DNA from: Pseudarthrobacter sulfonivorans
Lineage (GTDB): Bacteria > Actinomycetota > Actinomycetes > Actinomycetales > Micrococcaceae
DNA length: 64,000 bases
Direction of reading: 5' to 3'
Assembly: GCF_001484605.1 (NCBI RefSeq)
Contig: NZ_CP013747.1
Location: 3,658,001 to 3,722,000 of the forward strand
The position numbers and the translations under genes are program-made. Shown here one piece after another: positions 44,770-57,715 of this stretch (within the stretch, counting starts at the first letter, position 1; each line of letters begins with the position of its first letter). The notes under the pieces were generated by a model, which had not been told where the DNA came from, searched no databases, and saw only the letters and a list, made by a program, of their open reading frames with translations.

Positions 44770-45065
44770 GGCCGATTTGGTGGTCCGGCGACCGGTCCCG
44801 TAAGCTTGAAGTACCAAAGACCGTCGGTTGTTGGAAATCCATTCTCCTGAACGCAGCTCAACTCTGCAGTTGTGTGCGGGAGGCCAAATGCATTTCTGGA
44901 CGAAGGACCCTGAACATAGGGCGGCCGGCGCAGGTGAACGAAGCAACGCTCCACAGTGAAAGCCGTGTTGAGCCAAGCCCCGTGCATCTGCGCGGGGCGT
45001 TTTTTAGTTTTAGCTCATCTGAGCGGGGACCGTCGCATACCGGCACTATCCCCGGAAGGAGGGTT
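44770..45065 (+). promoter_or_regulatory. rplJ leader region
   Basis: 296 bp between the second GNAT gene and rplJ. In this position bacteria normally carry the L10(L12)4-binding leader for autoregulation. A terminator-like hairpin at 44977-45005 fits an attenuator. The L10-binding helix itself cannot be placed with confidence. Confidence 0.5.
44977..45005 (+). terminator. Rho-independent hairpin in the rplJ leader
   Basis: GCCCCG (44977-44982) pairs with CGGGGC (44993-44998) and is followed by six T (45000-45005). It is 61 bp ahead of the rplJ start and 207 bp past the GNAT stop, so it is more likely an attenuator of rplJL than the end of the GNAT transcript. Confidence 0.7.
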
Positions 45066-45665
45066 ATGGCAACGCCTACAAAGGTTTCAGCAGTAGCTGA
45101 GATCACTAACGATTTCAAGGAATCGAACGCCGCTGTCCTGACCGAATACCGCGGGCTCACCGTTGCACAGCTCAAGCAGCTGCGTGTTTCTCTCGGCCAG
45201 GACACCAAGTTCTCGGTCGTCAAGAACACCCTGACCGCCATTGCAGCCAAGGAAGCTGGTGTCGAAGCATTCAACGACCAGCTCTCCGGCCCTACTGCAA
45301 TCGCGTTCATCAAGGGTGACGCAGTTGCCGCTGCCAAGAGCCTGACGGATTTTGCCAAGGCCAACAAGCAGCTGGTCATCAAGACCGGTTACTTCGAGGG
45401 CAAGGCACTGAACGCGAGCGAAGTCGCTGCCCTGGCAGCACTCGAGTCCCGCGAGCTGCAGCTCGCCAAGGTTGCAGGCATCCTCAAGGCTCCTGCTGCC
45501 GCCGCTGCACGCACCATTGACGCACTGCGCCTCAAGCTCGAAGAAGCGAACGGTGCACCGGCAGCTGCCGAGGCTCCCGCCGCGGAAGAAGCTCCGGCCG
45601 CAGACGAAGCCCCCGAAGCAGCTGCCGAGGCTCCCGCCGAAGCACCCGCTGCCGAAGAGAACTAG
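45066..45665 (+). CDS. rplJ: 50S ribosomal protein L10
   Basis: 199 residues from ATG 45066 behind GGAGGG. The L10 core is NAAVLTEYRGLTVAQLKQLR and SGPTAIAFIKGD, and a C-terminal helix binds L7/L12 dimers. After it comes a tail of about 35 residues made almost only of Ala, Glu and Pro (APAAEEAP-type units), making it longer than E. coli L10 (165). Followed by rplL after 80 bp. Confidence 0.96.
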   Translation: MATPTKVSAVAEITNDFKESNAAVLTEYRGLTVAQLKQLRVSLGQDTKFSVVKNTLTAIAAKEAGVEAFNDQLSGPTAIAFIKGDAVAAAKSLTDFAKANKQLVIKTGYFEGKALNASEVAALAALESRELQLAKVAGILKAPAAAAARTIDALRLKLEEANGAPAAAEAPAAEEAPAADEAPEAAAEAPAEAPAAEEN

Positions 45666-45745
45666 TTTCTCTTCACCCACCAGACTCCGGTGTGAAGGCA
45701 ATGGCCCAGGCCGCCAAGCACCACCTATAGGAAGGACGCCACACC

Positions 45746-46123
45746 ATGGCGAAGCTCACCAACGAAGAGCTCATTGAAGCTTTCAAGGAACTGACCATCA
45801 TCGAGCTCTCCGAGTTCGTCAAGCTCTTCGAAGAGACCTTCGAAGTTACTGCAGCTGCAGTTGCTGTTGCTGGCCCCGCCGGTGGCGGCGCAGCTGAAGA
45901 AGCTGAAGAGCAGACTGAATTCGACGTTATCCTCGAATCAGCTGGCGAAAAGAAGATCGCAGTGATCAAGGAAGTTCGCGCAATCACTTCCCTGGGTCTG
46001 AAGGAAGCTAAGGACGTTGTTGACAGCGCCCCCAAGGCTGTCCTCGAAGGCGTCACCAAGGAAGCTGCCGAAAAGGCAGTGGAGCAGCTCCAGGCTGCCG
46101 GCGCAACCGTTACCCTCAAGTAA
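45746..46123 (+). CDS. rplL: 50S ribosomal protein L7/L12
   Basis: 125 residues. The N-terminal dimerisation helices are [20 protein letters not shown], then an Ala/Gly-rich hinge and the conserved C-terminal domain [37 protein letters not shown], which recruits translation GTPases. A strong terminator follows 18 bp after the stop. Confidence 0.97.
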   Translation: MAKLTNEELIEAFKELTIIELSEFVKLFEETFEVTAAAVAVAGPAGGGAAEEAEEQTEFDVILESAGEKKIAVIKEVRAITSLGLKEAKDVVDSAPKAVLEGVTKEAAEKAVEQLQAAGATVTLK

Positions 46124-46140
46124 CTCACGCCGCTTCACGG

Positions 46141-46172
46141 AAAACCCCGTCCACTTCGGTGGGCGGGGTTTT
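46141..46172 (+). terminator. Rho-independent terminator of rplJL
   Basis: AAAACCCCGTCCAC pairs with GTGGGCGGGGTTTT (one wobble) with the loop TTCG, A-rich before and T-rich within the stem end. Confidence 0.85.
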
Positions 46173-46185
46173 CCTGCATTTAACC

Positions 46186-46248
46186 CAACGCGGGGTCACA
46201 TATGGCCCATGAAGTGCCCACTATTGGGCCGTAAGTGACCCCGCGTTG
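46186..46248. repeat. Long dispersed hairpin repeat (GCGGGGTCA family, copy 2)
   Basis: The left arm CAACGCGGGGTCACATATGG plus CCC (46186-46208) and the right arm 46226-46248 match at 21 of 23 positions around a 17-nt loop. The core is shared with the hairpin at 9906-9982. It lies between the rplJL terminator and the convergent YbaK gene, whose stop it touches. Confidence 0.7.
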
Positions 46249-46746
46249 CTAGTTTGGTTCGGAGATATCGGCGACGACGGCGCCCAGTGCTGCGGTGAGC
46301 GCATCGGCGTCCACAAACGCGCTGTAGCCGTGTTCGCCGGCGCCCATGGAGATCCGGCGGCCGGCAATGGTGGCGTCCGCGTACACCGGCCAGGCGGTGG
46401 TGCTGCCGAGCGGGGTGATGGTCCCGCGTTCGTAGCCGGTCGCACCAAGCGCCACGTCCGCGGGCGGCAACGAGAGTTTGTTGACGCCCACCAGGGTCCG
46501 CAGTTTTGGCCAGGAGATCTGCCGGTCACCCGGAATCAGCGCGAACAGGAACGTCCCGTCCTTGTGCTTGACCACCAGGGACTTCACGATGTCCGCGGGC
46601 GTGATGCCCAGAATCCCGGCAGCCTCCTCGAGGCTCCGCGCGGCCAGCCGCTCCACCAGCTGCACGTCCAAGCCGCGCCCGGCGGCGTCTGCAAGGAAGC
46701 GCTGACGTCCGACGGCGGCGCCCCCGTTGTCCACCTGCCCCGCCAT
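46249..46746 (-). CDS. YbaK/EbsC-type aminoacyl-tRNA deacylase
   Basis: A 165-residue protein from ATG 46746; longer readings overlap the thiolase gene in another frame. YbaK-family features are the LGITPADIVKSLVVKHKDGT region with the key Lys, ALIPGDRQISWPKL, and GYERGTITPLG with the Gly-rich loop. Family members hydrolyse Cys-tRNA(Pro) or related misacylated tRNAs. It follows the thiolase gene by 16 bp in the same direction. Confidence 0.78.
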   Translation of the reverse strand: MAGQVDNGGAAVGRQRFLADAAGRGLDVQLVERLAARSLEEAAGILGITPADIVKSLVVKHKDGTFLFALIPGDRQISWPKLRTLVGVNKLSLPPADVALGATGYERGTITPLGSTTAWPVYADATIAGRRISMGAGEHGYSAFVDADALTAALGAVVADISEPN

Positions 46747-46762
46747 CAGTCCCGGCCCACCA

Positions 46763-47962
46763 TCAGTCCCGGTACAGCAGGAGCGCTTCGCCCTGGCCGC
46801 CGCCGCCGCACAGGGAGACCGCGGCCTTGCCGCTGCCCCGCCGTTTGAGTTCATGGGCCGCGTGGAGCGCCAACCGCGCACCGGACGCCCCGATCGGGTG
46901 GCCCAGGGCAATGGCGCCGCCGTGGATGTTGCACTTGTCCAGCGGGTAGTCCAGGTCCTTCAGCGACTGCACCGCGACTGAACCGAAGGCTTCGTTAATT
47001 TCGATGAAGTCCAGGTCGGCGGTGCTCCATTCCGCCCGCTGCAGTGCGTTCATGATCGCGTGGGACGGCTGCGAATGCAGGGAATTGTCCGGACCGGCAA
47101 CCTGTCCGGGCTTCCCCACCACAGCCAGGTATTCCAAGCCGTTCTCCTCCGCGAAACGGCGCGATGCCAGCACCAGTGCGGAGGCGCCGTCGGACAGGGG
47201 AGAGGAGTTGCCGGCGGTGATGGTTCCGTCGCTGACAAAAGCTGCCCGGAGCCCGGCCAGGGACTCGATGGACGTGTTGGGCCGTACCCCTTCATCGGTG
47301 GAGACAACGATGGGATCTCCCTTGCGCTGCTTGACGCTGATGGGCGCTATCTCGTCGTCGAAGACGCCGTTCTTCGCCGCCAGCGCCGCACGCTGGTGCG
47401 AGTGGGCGGCCACGTTGTCCTGCGAGGTCCGGTCAATGCCCAGGGTCAGGTTCTTGGTCTCGGTGGACAGGCCCATGGACTGGCCGTCGAACGCATCCGT
47501 GAGGCCGTCGTGCGCCGCAACATCCAGCGCCTGGATGGCGCCATACGTCCAGCCCTGGCGCGAACCCGGCAGCAGGTGGGGCGCACGGGTCATGGATTCC
47601 TGGCCGCCGGCCACCACCACGGTGGCGTCGCCGCTGCGGATCATCCTGGCGGCGTCGATCACCGCGGTCAGCCCGGACAGGCACACCTTGTTGATGGTGA
47701 CCGTGGGAACGTTCCAGCCGATTCCCGCTCCGATGGCGCTCTGGCGTGCGGGGTTCTGCCCGGCGCCGGCCTGCAGTACCTGGCCCATGATGACGGCGTC
47801 CACCTGGCCGGCGTCCACGCCGCTCGCTGCAATCGCGGACCTGATCGCGTGCGCTCCCAGTTCGACGGCGGTGAAGCTCGCCAGTTGCCCGTTGAGCCGG
47901 CCCTGCGGGGTGCGCGCACCGGCCAGGATGACCACGTCAGTGTTGTCGTTGGAGTTGCCCAT
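46763..47962 (-). CDS. Acetyl-CoA C-acetyltransferase (thiolase)
   Basis: 399 residues from ATG 47962 (GGAAGAGATCACA ahead). The acyl-accepting Cys is in INKVCLSGLTAVIDAA, the second His in GGAIALGHPIGASGARL, and the proton-donor Cys in SLCGGGGQGEALLLY. Length and motifs fit biosynthetic thiolases (type PhaA/AtoB), condensing or cleaving acetoacetyl-CoA. It is co-directional with the YbaK gene and transcribed away from the lipoprotein gene. Confidence 0.88.
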   Translation of the reverse strand: MGNSNDNTDVVILAGARTPQGRLNGQLASFTAVELGAHAIRSAIAASGVDAGQVDAVIMGQVLQAGAGQNPARQSAIGAGIGWNVPTVTINKVCLSGLTAVIDAARMIRSGDATVVVAGGQESMTRAPHLLPGSRQGWTYGAIQALDVAAHDGLTDAFDGQSMGLSTETKNLTLGIDRTSQDNVAAHSHQRAALAAKNGVFDDEIAPISVKQRKGDPIVVSTDEGVRPNTSIESLAGLRAAFVSDGTITAGNSSPLSDGASALVLASRRFAEENGLEYLAVVGKPGQVAGPDNSLHSQPSHAIMNALQRAEWSTADLDFIEINEAFGSVAVQSLKDLDYPLDKCNIHGGAIALGHPIGASGARLALHAAHELKRRGSGKAAVSLCGGGGQGEALLLYRD

Positions 47963-48185
47963 TGTGATCTCTTCCGCTCTGAATCGATGTACTTCCAAGG
48001 CTACCGTGAGGCTTGTCACCTATTTATCCAAACGCCGCAGGGGTGCCGATGATTCCAATCGTGCCGGCCGTGGCCGCCAGGGGAGAACTACCCATCCGCC
48101 GGTTGTGCGCGAGGTCGCGGTGGTGCGTAGGGTGGACGGCGAAGACGAAAGCAACAGAGCAACGCAAACAGGGAGCAGCAGCATC

Positions 48186-48656
48186 TTGAAGAAAATCCTC
48201 GCCGCGGCAGCCATGGCCAGCCTCGCCGGACTCACCGCCTGCAGCGTTGCCACTCCTGCGCCGGACAGCACTTCATCCACAGCGGCCCCCACTGCGTCCA
48301 CGTCCGCACCGTCCACCGCGTCGCCGTCGCGCTCCTCCAGTCCGTCAGCAGCGCCCCAGGCCGGAGGTGTTAAGGGAGCCTGCGAGACGTTCAACTCGCT
48401 CTACGCCGACTACAAGGCCATCGAGGATGATTCCAACGCCTACGAGGACATCTACTTTGCCGCGCAGGACGCCAAGGACACGGTGTCGGGGAACCTGGTG
48501 GGACTGTTTACCTCGCTCAGCGTCCTCGCTCTTGACCACTCCACGGCCGCGAAAAAGGGCGGCGAGCCGGAGCAGGCTTCCAAGGATGGTGTGCGGGATG
48601 CTGTCTTCGCAAACGCGGGCGAGTGCACCGCAGCGGACGTCACGCTCCGCCTCTAA
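48186..48656 (+). CDS. Small secreted lipoprotein of unknown function
   Basis: 156 residues from TTG 48186 with GGGAG ahead. A signal peptide (KKILAAAAMASLAG) ends in the lipobox LTAC, predicting lipidation at Cys near residue 19. A Ser/Thr/Ala/Pro-rich spacer follows to about residue 60, then a helical domain (ACETFNSLYADYKAIEDDSN) with a Cys pair (GAC and GEC) that may form a disulphide. The target is unknown. It sits upstream of rpoB, with its own start region divergent from the thiolase gene. Confidence 0.72.
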   Translation: MKKILAAAAMASLAGLTACSVATPAPDSTSSTAAPTASTSAPSTASPSRSSSPSAAPQAGGVKGACETFNSLYADYKAIEDDSNAYEDIYFAAQDAKDTVSGNLVGLFTSLSVLALDHSTAAKKGGEPEQASKDGVRDAVFANAGECTAADVTLRL

Positions 48657-48951
48657 ACGCGGGCCAGAAGCCAAAAATCAGTGCTTGCAATAAGTCCGGT
48701 TGTGGGGTAGACACGTAATTGGTTTTGCCGTATCGTAGATATTTGCGTCTTCCCTGTTTACCTTCAGCCTTCATATAGCGGTGGGCTTTGCCTGGCAGCT
48801 GACCATCAACGTGCCGTCAACAACGTCACTGTATGGAAAGCCCCGGCCCGGGTCATATAGCGGAACCGGATGGTAGCACTGCGGAGTCACTCCGCAGGGT
48901 GCACAGCGGGGGAGATCTGAAAACGCCTGAAGGTCTGTGGAAGGATCCCTC
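48657..48951 (+). promoter_or_regulatory. rpoB upstream/leader region
   Basis: 295 bp. Apart from the promoter candidate at 48685-48713 it holds no ORF of support and no strong hairpin. The length suggests a long 5' leader for rpoBC. Confidence 0.5.
48685..48713 (+). promoter_or_regulatory. Candidate rpoBC promoter
   Basis: TTGCAA at 48685-48690, 17-base spacer, TAGACA at 48708-48713. It would start transcription near 48720, giving a leader of about 230 bases to rpoB. Confidence 0.5.
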
Positions 48952-51900
48952 TTGGTCGCCTCGAGCACCTCTAATAACGAAACCGCTAACACCGCCGACA
49001 GCACTGATGGTGCCACTCGCCGGCTCTCATTCGCAAAGATTCACGAACCGCTGGACGTTCCGAATCTCCTTGCCCTGCAGACGGACAGCTTCGACTGGCT
49101 GGTCGGAAACGAACGCTGGCAGGCGCGCGTAGCGAAGGCCGTCGAAGAAAACGATCTCAGCGTCGCCACCTCGTCCGGACTGTCGGACATCTTTGAAGAG
49201 ATCTCCCCGATCGAGGACTTCCAGGGCACCATGTCCCTGAGCTTCTCCGATCCGGAGTTCGCTGACCCGAAGTACACGATGGCCGAGTGCAAGGACCGGG
49301 ACGCAACGTACTCGGCACCGCTGTACGTCAAGGCCGAGTTCATGAACAACAACACGGGCGAAATCAAGCAGCAGACCGTGTTCATGGGCGACTTCCCCCT
49401 CATGACGGAGAAGGGCACCTTCGTCGTCAACGGCACCGAGCGTGTGGTCGTCTCCCAGCTGGTCCGTTCACCGGGCGCCTACTTTGAGCGCACCGCCGAC
49501 AAGACCAGTGACAAGGACATCTTCACTGCCAAGATCATCCCGTCCCGCGGTGCATGGTTTGAACTCGAGATCGACAAGCGCGACCAGGTCGGCGTTCGCC
49601 TCGACCGCAAGCGCAAGCAGTCCGTCACCGTTCTGCTGAAGGCCCTCGGCTGGACCGAAGGGCAGATCCTCGAAGAGTTCGGCCAGTACGACTCCATGCG
49701 CGCAACGCTGGAGAAGGACGCCACCGAGACCCGCGAAGACGCGTTGCTGGACATCTACCGGAAGCTGCGACCGGGCGAGCCGCCCACAGTCGAGGCTGCC
49801 CAGTCCCTCCTGGACAACCTGTACTTCAACTCCAAGCGCTACGATCTGGCCAAGGTTGGCCGTTACAAGATCAACCGCAAGCTTGGCATCGACCGCTCCC
49901 TTGGCGACAAGGAAGCTTCGGTCCTGCACGTTGAAGACATCGTGGCCATGATCAAGTTCCTGGTTGCCCTGCACGCCGGCGAGAAGACCCTCACGGGCAA
50001 GCGCGACGGCCAGGACCACGAGCTGCGCGTTGAGATCGATGACATCGACCACTTCGGCAACCGTCGTATCCGCGCCGTCGGCGAGCTCATCGAGAACCAG
50101 GTCCGCACCGGCCTGTCCCGTATGGAGCGCGTTGTCCGCGAGCGGATGACCACCCAGGACGTCGAGGCCATCACGCCGCAGACGCTGATCAACATCCGCC
50201 CTGTCGTTGCAGCCATCAAGGAGTTCTTCGGAACTTCCCAGCTGTCACAGTTCATGGACCAGAACAACCCGCTGTCGGGTCTGACCCACAAGCGCCGTCT
50301 GTCCGCGCTTGGCCCGGGTGGTCTGTCCCGTGACCGTGCAGGCATGGAAGTTCGAGACGTTCACCCGTCCCACTACGGACGTATGTGCCCCATCGAAACC
50401 CCTGAAGGCCCGAACATTGGCCTGATCGGTTCGCTGGCATCCTACGGCCGCATCAACCCGTTCGGCTTCATCGAGACTCCTTACCGTCTCGTCGCTGAAG
50501 GCGTTGTCTCCGATGAGGTCCAGTACCTCACGGCCGACGACGAGGCAGAGGTCCTGATCGCACAGGCCAACGCTCCGCTGGATGAGAACAAGAAGTTCGC
50601 CGAAGAGACCGTCCTGGTCCGCGCCCGTGGTGGTGGAGGCGAGCCTGTGCTCGTTCCCGCCGGCGAGGTCGAGTTCATGGACGTTTCCCCGCGCCAGATG
50701 GTGTCCGTGGCTACGGCCCTGATCCCGTTCCTCGAGCATGACGATGCCAACCGCGCACTCATGGGTGCCAACATGCAGCGCCAGGCCGTGCCGCTGGTCC
50801 GTTCCGAGGCCCCGTTCGTGGGTACCGGCATGGAGCGCGCCGCAGCCGTCGACGCCGGTGATGTCACCATTGCGAAGAAGGCCGGTGTGGTTACCGAGGT
50901 CTCCGCTGAGCTCGTCATCATGCTCAACGACGACGGTACGGAAACCAACTACCGCATCAACAAGTTCGCACGCTCCAACCAGGGCAACTGCTACAACAAC
51001 CGTGTCCTGGTGAACGAAGGCCAGCGCCTCGAGGTCGGCGGCATCATCGCCGACGGTCCGGCAACGGACCAGGGCGAACTCGCCCTCGGTAAGAACCTGC
51101 TCGTGGCATTCATGTCATGGGAAGGCCACAACTTCGAGGACGCCATCATCCTCTCGCAGCGAATTGTTGCCGAGGACGTTCTTTCCTCCATCCACATCGA
51201 GGAGCACGAGATCGATGCCCGCGACACCAAGCTTGGTGCCGAGGAAATCACCCGTGACATCCCCAACGTGTCCGAGGAAGTCCTGGCAGGCCTGGACGAG
51301 CGTGGAATCATCCACATCGGTGCCGAGGTTGAAGCCGGCGACATCCTGGTCGGAAAGGTCACCCCGAAGGGTGAAACCGAACTGACCCCGGAAGAGCGCC
51401 TGCTGCGTGCCATCTTCGGTGAGAAGTCCCGCGAAGTGCGCGACACCTCCCTGAAGGTTCCGCACGGCGAGTCCGGCACCGTCATCGGCGTCCGCGTCTT
51501 CGACCGCGACAACGACGACGAACTGCCCCCGGGCGTGAACCAGTTGGTGCGCGTCTACGTGGCCGCCAAGCGCAAGATCACCGACGGCGACAAGCTCGCC
51601 GGCCGTCACGGCAACAAGGGCGTTATCTCCAAGATCCTCCCGATCGAGGACATGCCCTTCCTTGCCGACGGTACCCCCGTTGATATTGTCCTGAACCCGC
51701 TGGGTGTTCCGGGCCGTATGAACGTCGGCCAGGTGCTGGAAACGCACCTCGGCTGGGTTGCCAAGACCGGTTGGAAGATCGAAGGCGAGCCCGAGTGGAT
51801 GAAGCAGCTGCCGAACCTGCCGCGCGAGAGTGGCCAGACCACTGTTGCAACGCCGGTGTTCGACGGCGCCCGTGAAGAGGAAATCACGGGTCTGCTCGAC

Positions 51901-52461
51901 TCCACCAACGTCACCCGCGACGGCGACCGCCTGATCAACTCCTCAGGCAAGACCCGCCTCTTCGACGGCCGCTCCGGCGAGCCGTTCCCGGATCCGATCT
52001 CGGTCGGCTACATGTACATCCTGAAGCTCCACCACCTGGTGGACGACAAGATCCACGCCCGTTCCACTGGCCCGTACTCCATGATCACGCAGCAGCCGCT
52101 GGGTGGTAAGGCACAGTTCGGTGGCCAGCGCTTCGGTGAGATGGAAGTGTGGGCGCTGGAAGCTTATGGCGCCGCGTACACCCTCCAGGAACTCCTCACC
52201 ATCAAGTCGGATGATATCCACGGTCGTGTCAAGGTCTACGAAGCAATCGTCAAGGGCGAGAACATCCCCGAGCCGGGCGTTCCTGAGTCCTTCAAGGTCT
52301 TGATCAAGGAAATGCAGTCGCTGTGCCTGAACGTGGAAGTACTTTCCACGGACGGAACCACAATTGAAATGCGTGACTCTGATGACGCAGTCTTCACGGC
52401 TGCGGAAGAACTGGGCATCGATCTGTCTCGTGCAGAGCCCAGTTCCGTAGAAGAGGTTTAG
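48952..52461 (+). CDS. rpoB: DNA-directed RNA polymerase subunit beta
   Basis: 1169 residues from TTG 48952, which has GGAAGGA 6 bases ahead; GTG 48937 is the alternative. The rifampicin region at about residues 424-460 ([30 protein letters not shown]) has the sensitive residues at the common resistance positions. Other blocks such as [20 protein letters not shown] and the C-terminal [20 protein letters not shown] are complete. It forms the core polymerase with the rpoC product 105 bp downstream. Confidence 0.97.
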   Translation: MVASSTSNNETANTADSTDGATRRLSFAKIHEPLDVPNLLALQTDSFDWLVGNERWQARVAKAVEENDLSVATSSGLSDIFEEISPIEDFQGTMSLSFSDPEFADPKYTMAECKDRDATYSAPLYVKAEFMNNNTGEIKQQTVFMGDFPLMTEKGTFVVNGTERVVVSQLVRSPGAYFERTADKTSDKDIFTAKIIPSRGAWFELEIDKRDQVGVRLDRKRKQSVTVLLKALGWTEGQILEEFGQYDSMRATLEKDATETREDALLDIYRKLRPGEPPTVEAAQSLLDNLYFNSKRYDLAKVGRYKINRKLGIDRSLGDKEASVLHVEDIVAMIKFLVALHAGEKTLTGKRDGQDHELRVEIDDIDHFGNRRIRAVGELIENQVRTGLSRMERVVRERMTTQDVEAITPQTLINIRPVVAAIKEFFGTSQLSQFMDQNNPLSGLTHKRRLSALGPGGLSRDRAGMEVRDVHPSHYGRMCPIETPEGPNIGLIGSLASYGRINPFGFIETPYRLVAEGVVSDEVQYLTADDEAEVLIAQANAPLDENKKFAEETVLVRARGGGGEPVLVPAGEVEFMDVSPRQMVSVATALIPFLEHDDANRALMGANMQRQAVPLVRSEAPFVGTGMERAAAVDAGDVTIAKKAGVVTEVSAELVIMLNDDGTETNYRINKFARSNQGNCYNNRVLVNEGQRLEVGGIIADGPATDQGELALGKNLLVAFMSWEGHNFEDAIILSQRIVAEDVLSSIHIEEHEIDARDTKLGAEEITRDIPNVSEEVLAGLDERGIIHIGAEVEAGDILVGKVTPKGETELTPEERLLRAIFGEKSREVRDTSLKVPHGESGTVIGVRVFDRDNDDELPPGVNQLVRVYVAAKRKITDGDKLAGRHGNKGVISKILPIEDMPFLADGTPVDIVLNPLGVPGRMNVGQVLETHLGWVAKTGWKIEGEPEWMKQLPNLPRESGQTTVATPVFDGAREEEITGLLDSTNVTRDGDRLINSSGKTRLFDGRSGEPFPDPISVGYMYILKLHHLVDDKIHARSTGPYSMITQQPLGGKAQFGGQRFGEMEVWALEAYGAAYTLQELLTIKSDDIHGRVKVYEAIVKGENIPEPGVPESFKVLIKEMQSLCLNVEVLSTDGTTIEMRDSDDAVFTAAEELGIDLSRAEPSSVEEV

Positions 52462-52566
52462 CAGGTTGATGTCCGACGGCGGGTGACCACCCGCCGTCGG
52501 ACATCACCTCCCTCTTCCCGTAACCAAGACTTCAGAATTTAGAGAACAAGAGAGAACAGGGACCAT

Positions 52567-56466
<3,900 letters not shown>

Positions 56467-56478
56467 TCGATTGCATTG

Positions 56479-56516
56479 AAAGGCCCCGCTTCCACTCTGT
56501 GGCGGCGGGGCCTTTT
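56479..56516 (+). terminator. Rho-independent terminator after rpoC
   Basis: AAAGGCCCCGC (56479-56489) pairs with GCGGGGCCTTT, ending in TTTT at 56516. It is 12 bp past the rpoC stop. Confidence 0.88.
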
Positions 56517-56799
56517 GCATACGCCCGTTTAAAGGCCGGGATCCGGCCGTGCTAAACTTTGTGTAATTGTTCTGTGTGGCAGTGGATGAAGGCCGCCGCA
56601 GCATCATTTTGGTTTTGTTCTCATGATGCTGGGTGGAGCTTGTTTCCGGGTTGCGGGTAAGGTGCGCAACGAATGCCACGCTTTTGCACGCCTACGCAAG
56701 TTTCCAGAGGCCGCAGCTGCAGGAACAACGCCAAAACCATTGTGCTCAGGCTGGCGCCTGAGTGTGAAGGTAGAGATCAAACCAACGGAGAACACGAGA
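56517..56799 (+). promoter_or_regulatory. rpsL upstream region with promoter and leader hairpins
   Basis: It contains an extended -10 candidate (TGCTAAACT near 56549), a hairpin with CAGCATCAT/ATGATGCTG arms near 56600-56632, and CTCAGGC/GCCTGAG at 56745-56762 just ahead of rpsL. These could be a leader for autoregulation of the rpsL-rpsG-fusA operon, as ribosomal protein S7 does in E. coli, but I cannot identify the binding site. Confidence 0.5.
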
Positions 56800-57174
56800 G
56801 TGCCTACGATTAACCAGCTGGTCCGCAAGGGCCGCACGCCTAAGGTCAAAAAGACCAAGGCTCCAGCGCTTAACGGCAGCCCGATGCGCCGCGGTGTTTG
56901 CACCCGCGTTTACACCACCACCCCCAAGAAGCCGAACTCGGCTCTTCGTAAGGTTGCACGTGTGCGCCTCAACGGTGGCGTTGAAGTTACCGCTTACATC
57001 CCCGGTGTAGGCCACAACCTGCAGGAGCACTCCATTGTGCTCGTTCGCGGCGGTCGCGTGAAGGACCTCCCCGGTGTCCGTTACAAGATCGTCCGTGGCG
57101 CCCTCGATACCCAGGGTGTGAAGAACCGTAAGCAGGCACGCAGCCGTTACGGCGCAAAGATGGAGAAGAAGTAA
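56800..57174 (+). CDS. rpsL: 30S ribosomal protein S12
   Basis: 124 residues from GTG 56800 ([12 protein letters not shown] start). [19 protein letters not shown] includes the Lys43 position and [16 protein letters not shown] the Lys88 position, both in the streptomycin-sensitive form. The upstream frame is open to 56623 but would add 59 residues never found on S12. rpsG starts 1 bp after the stop. Confidence 0.97.
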   Translation: MPTINQLVRKGRTPKVKKTKAPALNGSPMRRGVCTRVYTTTPKKPNSALRKVARVRLNGGVEVTAYIPGVGHNLQEHSIVLVRGGRVKDLPGVRYKIVRGALDTQGVKNRKQARSRYGAKMEKK

Positions 57175-57175
57175 T

Positions 57176-57646
57176 ATGCCTCGCAAGGGTCCGGCCCCCA
57201 AGCGGCCGCTCGTACTAGATCCGGTTTACGGCTCCCCGCTGGTTACCCAGCTGATCAACAAGGTGCTGGTTGACGGTAAGAAGTCCACCGCAGAGCGCAT
57301 TGTTTACGGTGCCCTCGAAGGCGCCCGCGCCAAGTCCGGCGGCGATCCCGTGGCAGCCCTCAAGAAGGCCATGGAGAACGTCAAGCCTTCCCTCGAGGTC
57401 CGCTCACGCCGCGTTGGTGGCGCTACCTACCAGGTTCCGGTTGAGGTCAAGCCGGGCCGCTCCACCGCCCTCGCCCTGCGTTGGCTGGTTGGCTACTCCA
57501 AGGCCCGCCGTGAAAAGACCATGACCGAGCGCCTCCAGAACGAAATCCTGGATGCCTCCAACGGTCTCGGTGCCGCTGTGAAGCGTCGCGAAGACACCCA
57601 CAAGATGGCCGAGTCCAACAAGGCCTTCGCACACTACCGCTGGTAA
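57176..57646 (+). CDS. rpsG: 30S ribosomal protein S7
   Basis: 156 residues, the usual S7 length. [19 protein letters not shown] at the N-terminus, the [23 protein letters not shown] strand and [18 protein letters not shown] are complete. S7 nucleates the 30S head. fusA follows after 69 bp in the standard str operon order. Confidence 0.97.
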   Translation: MPRKGPAPKRPLVLDPVYGSPLVTQLINKVLVDGKKSTAERIVYGALEGARAKSGGDPVAALKKAMENVKPSLEVRSRRVGGATYQVPVEVKPGRSTALALRWLVGYSKARREKTMTERLQNEILDASNGLGAAVKRREDTHKMAESNKAFAHYRW

Positions 57647-57715
57647 TACTTCCCGGACGCCGCCGGCTCGACTGAGCCGGCGGCTAACGTGTAGTCCATC
57701 CGAAAGGGAGACACC

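Noticed and set aside
47004..48185. Long upstream extension of the lipoprotein frame
   Set aside because: It is antisense to the thiolase gene; the signal peptide and lipobox place the start at the TTG 48186.
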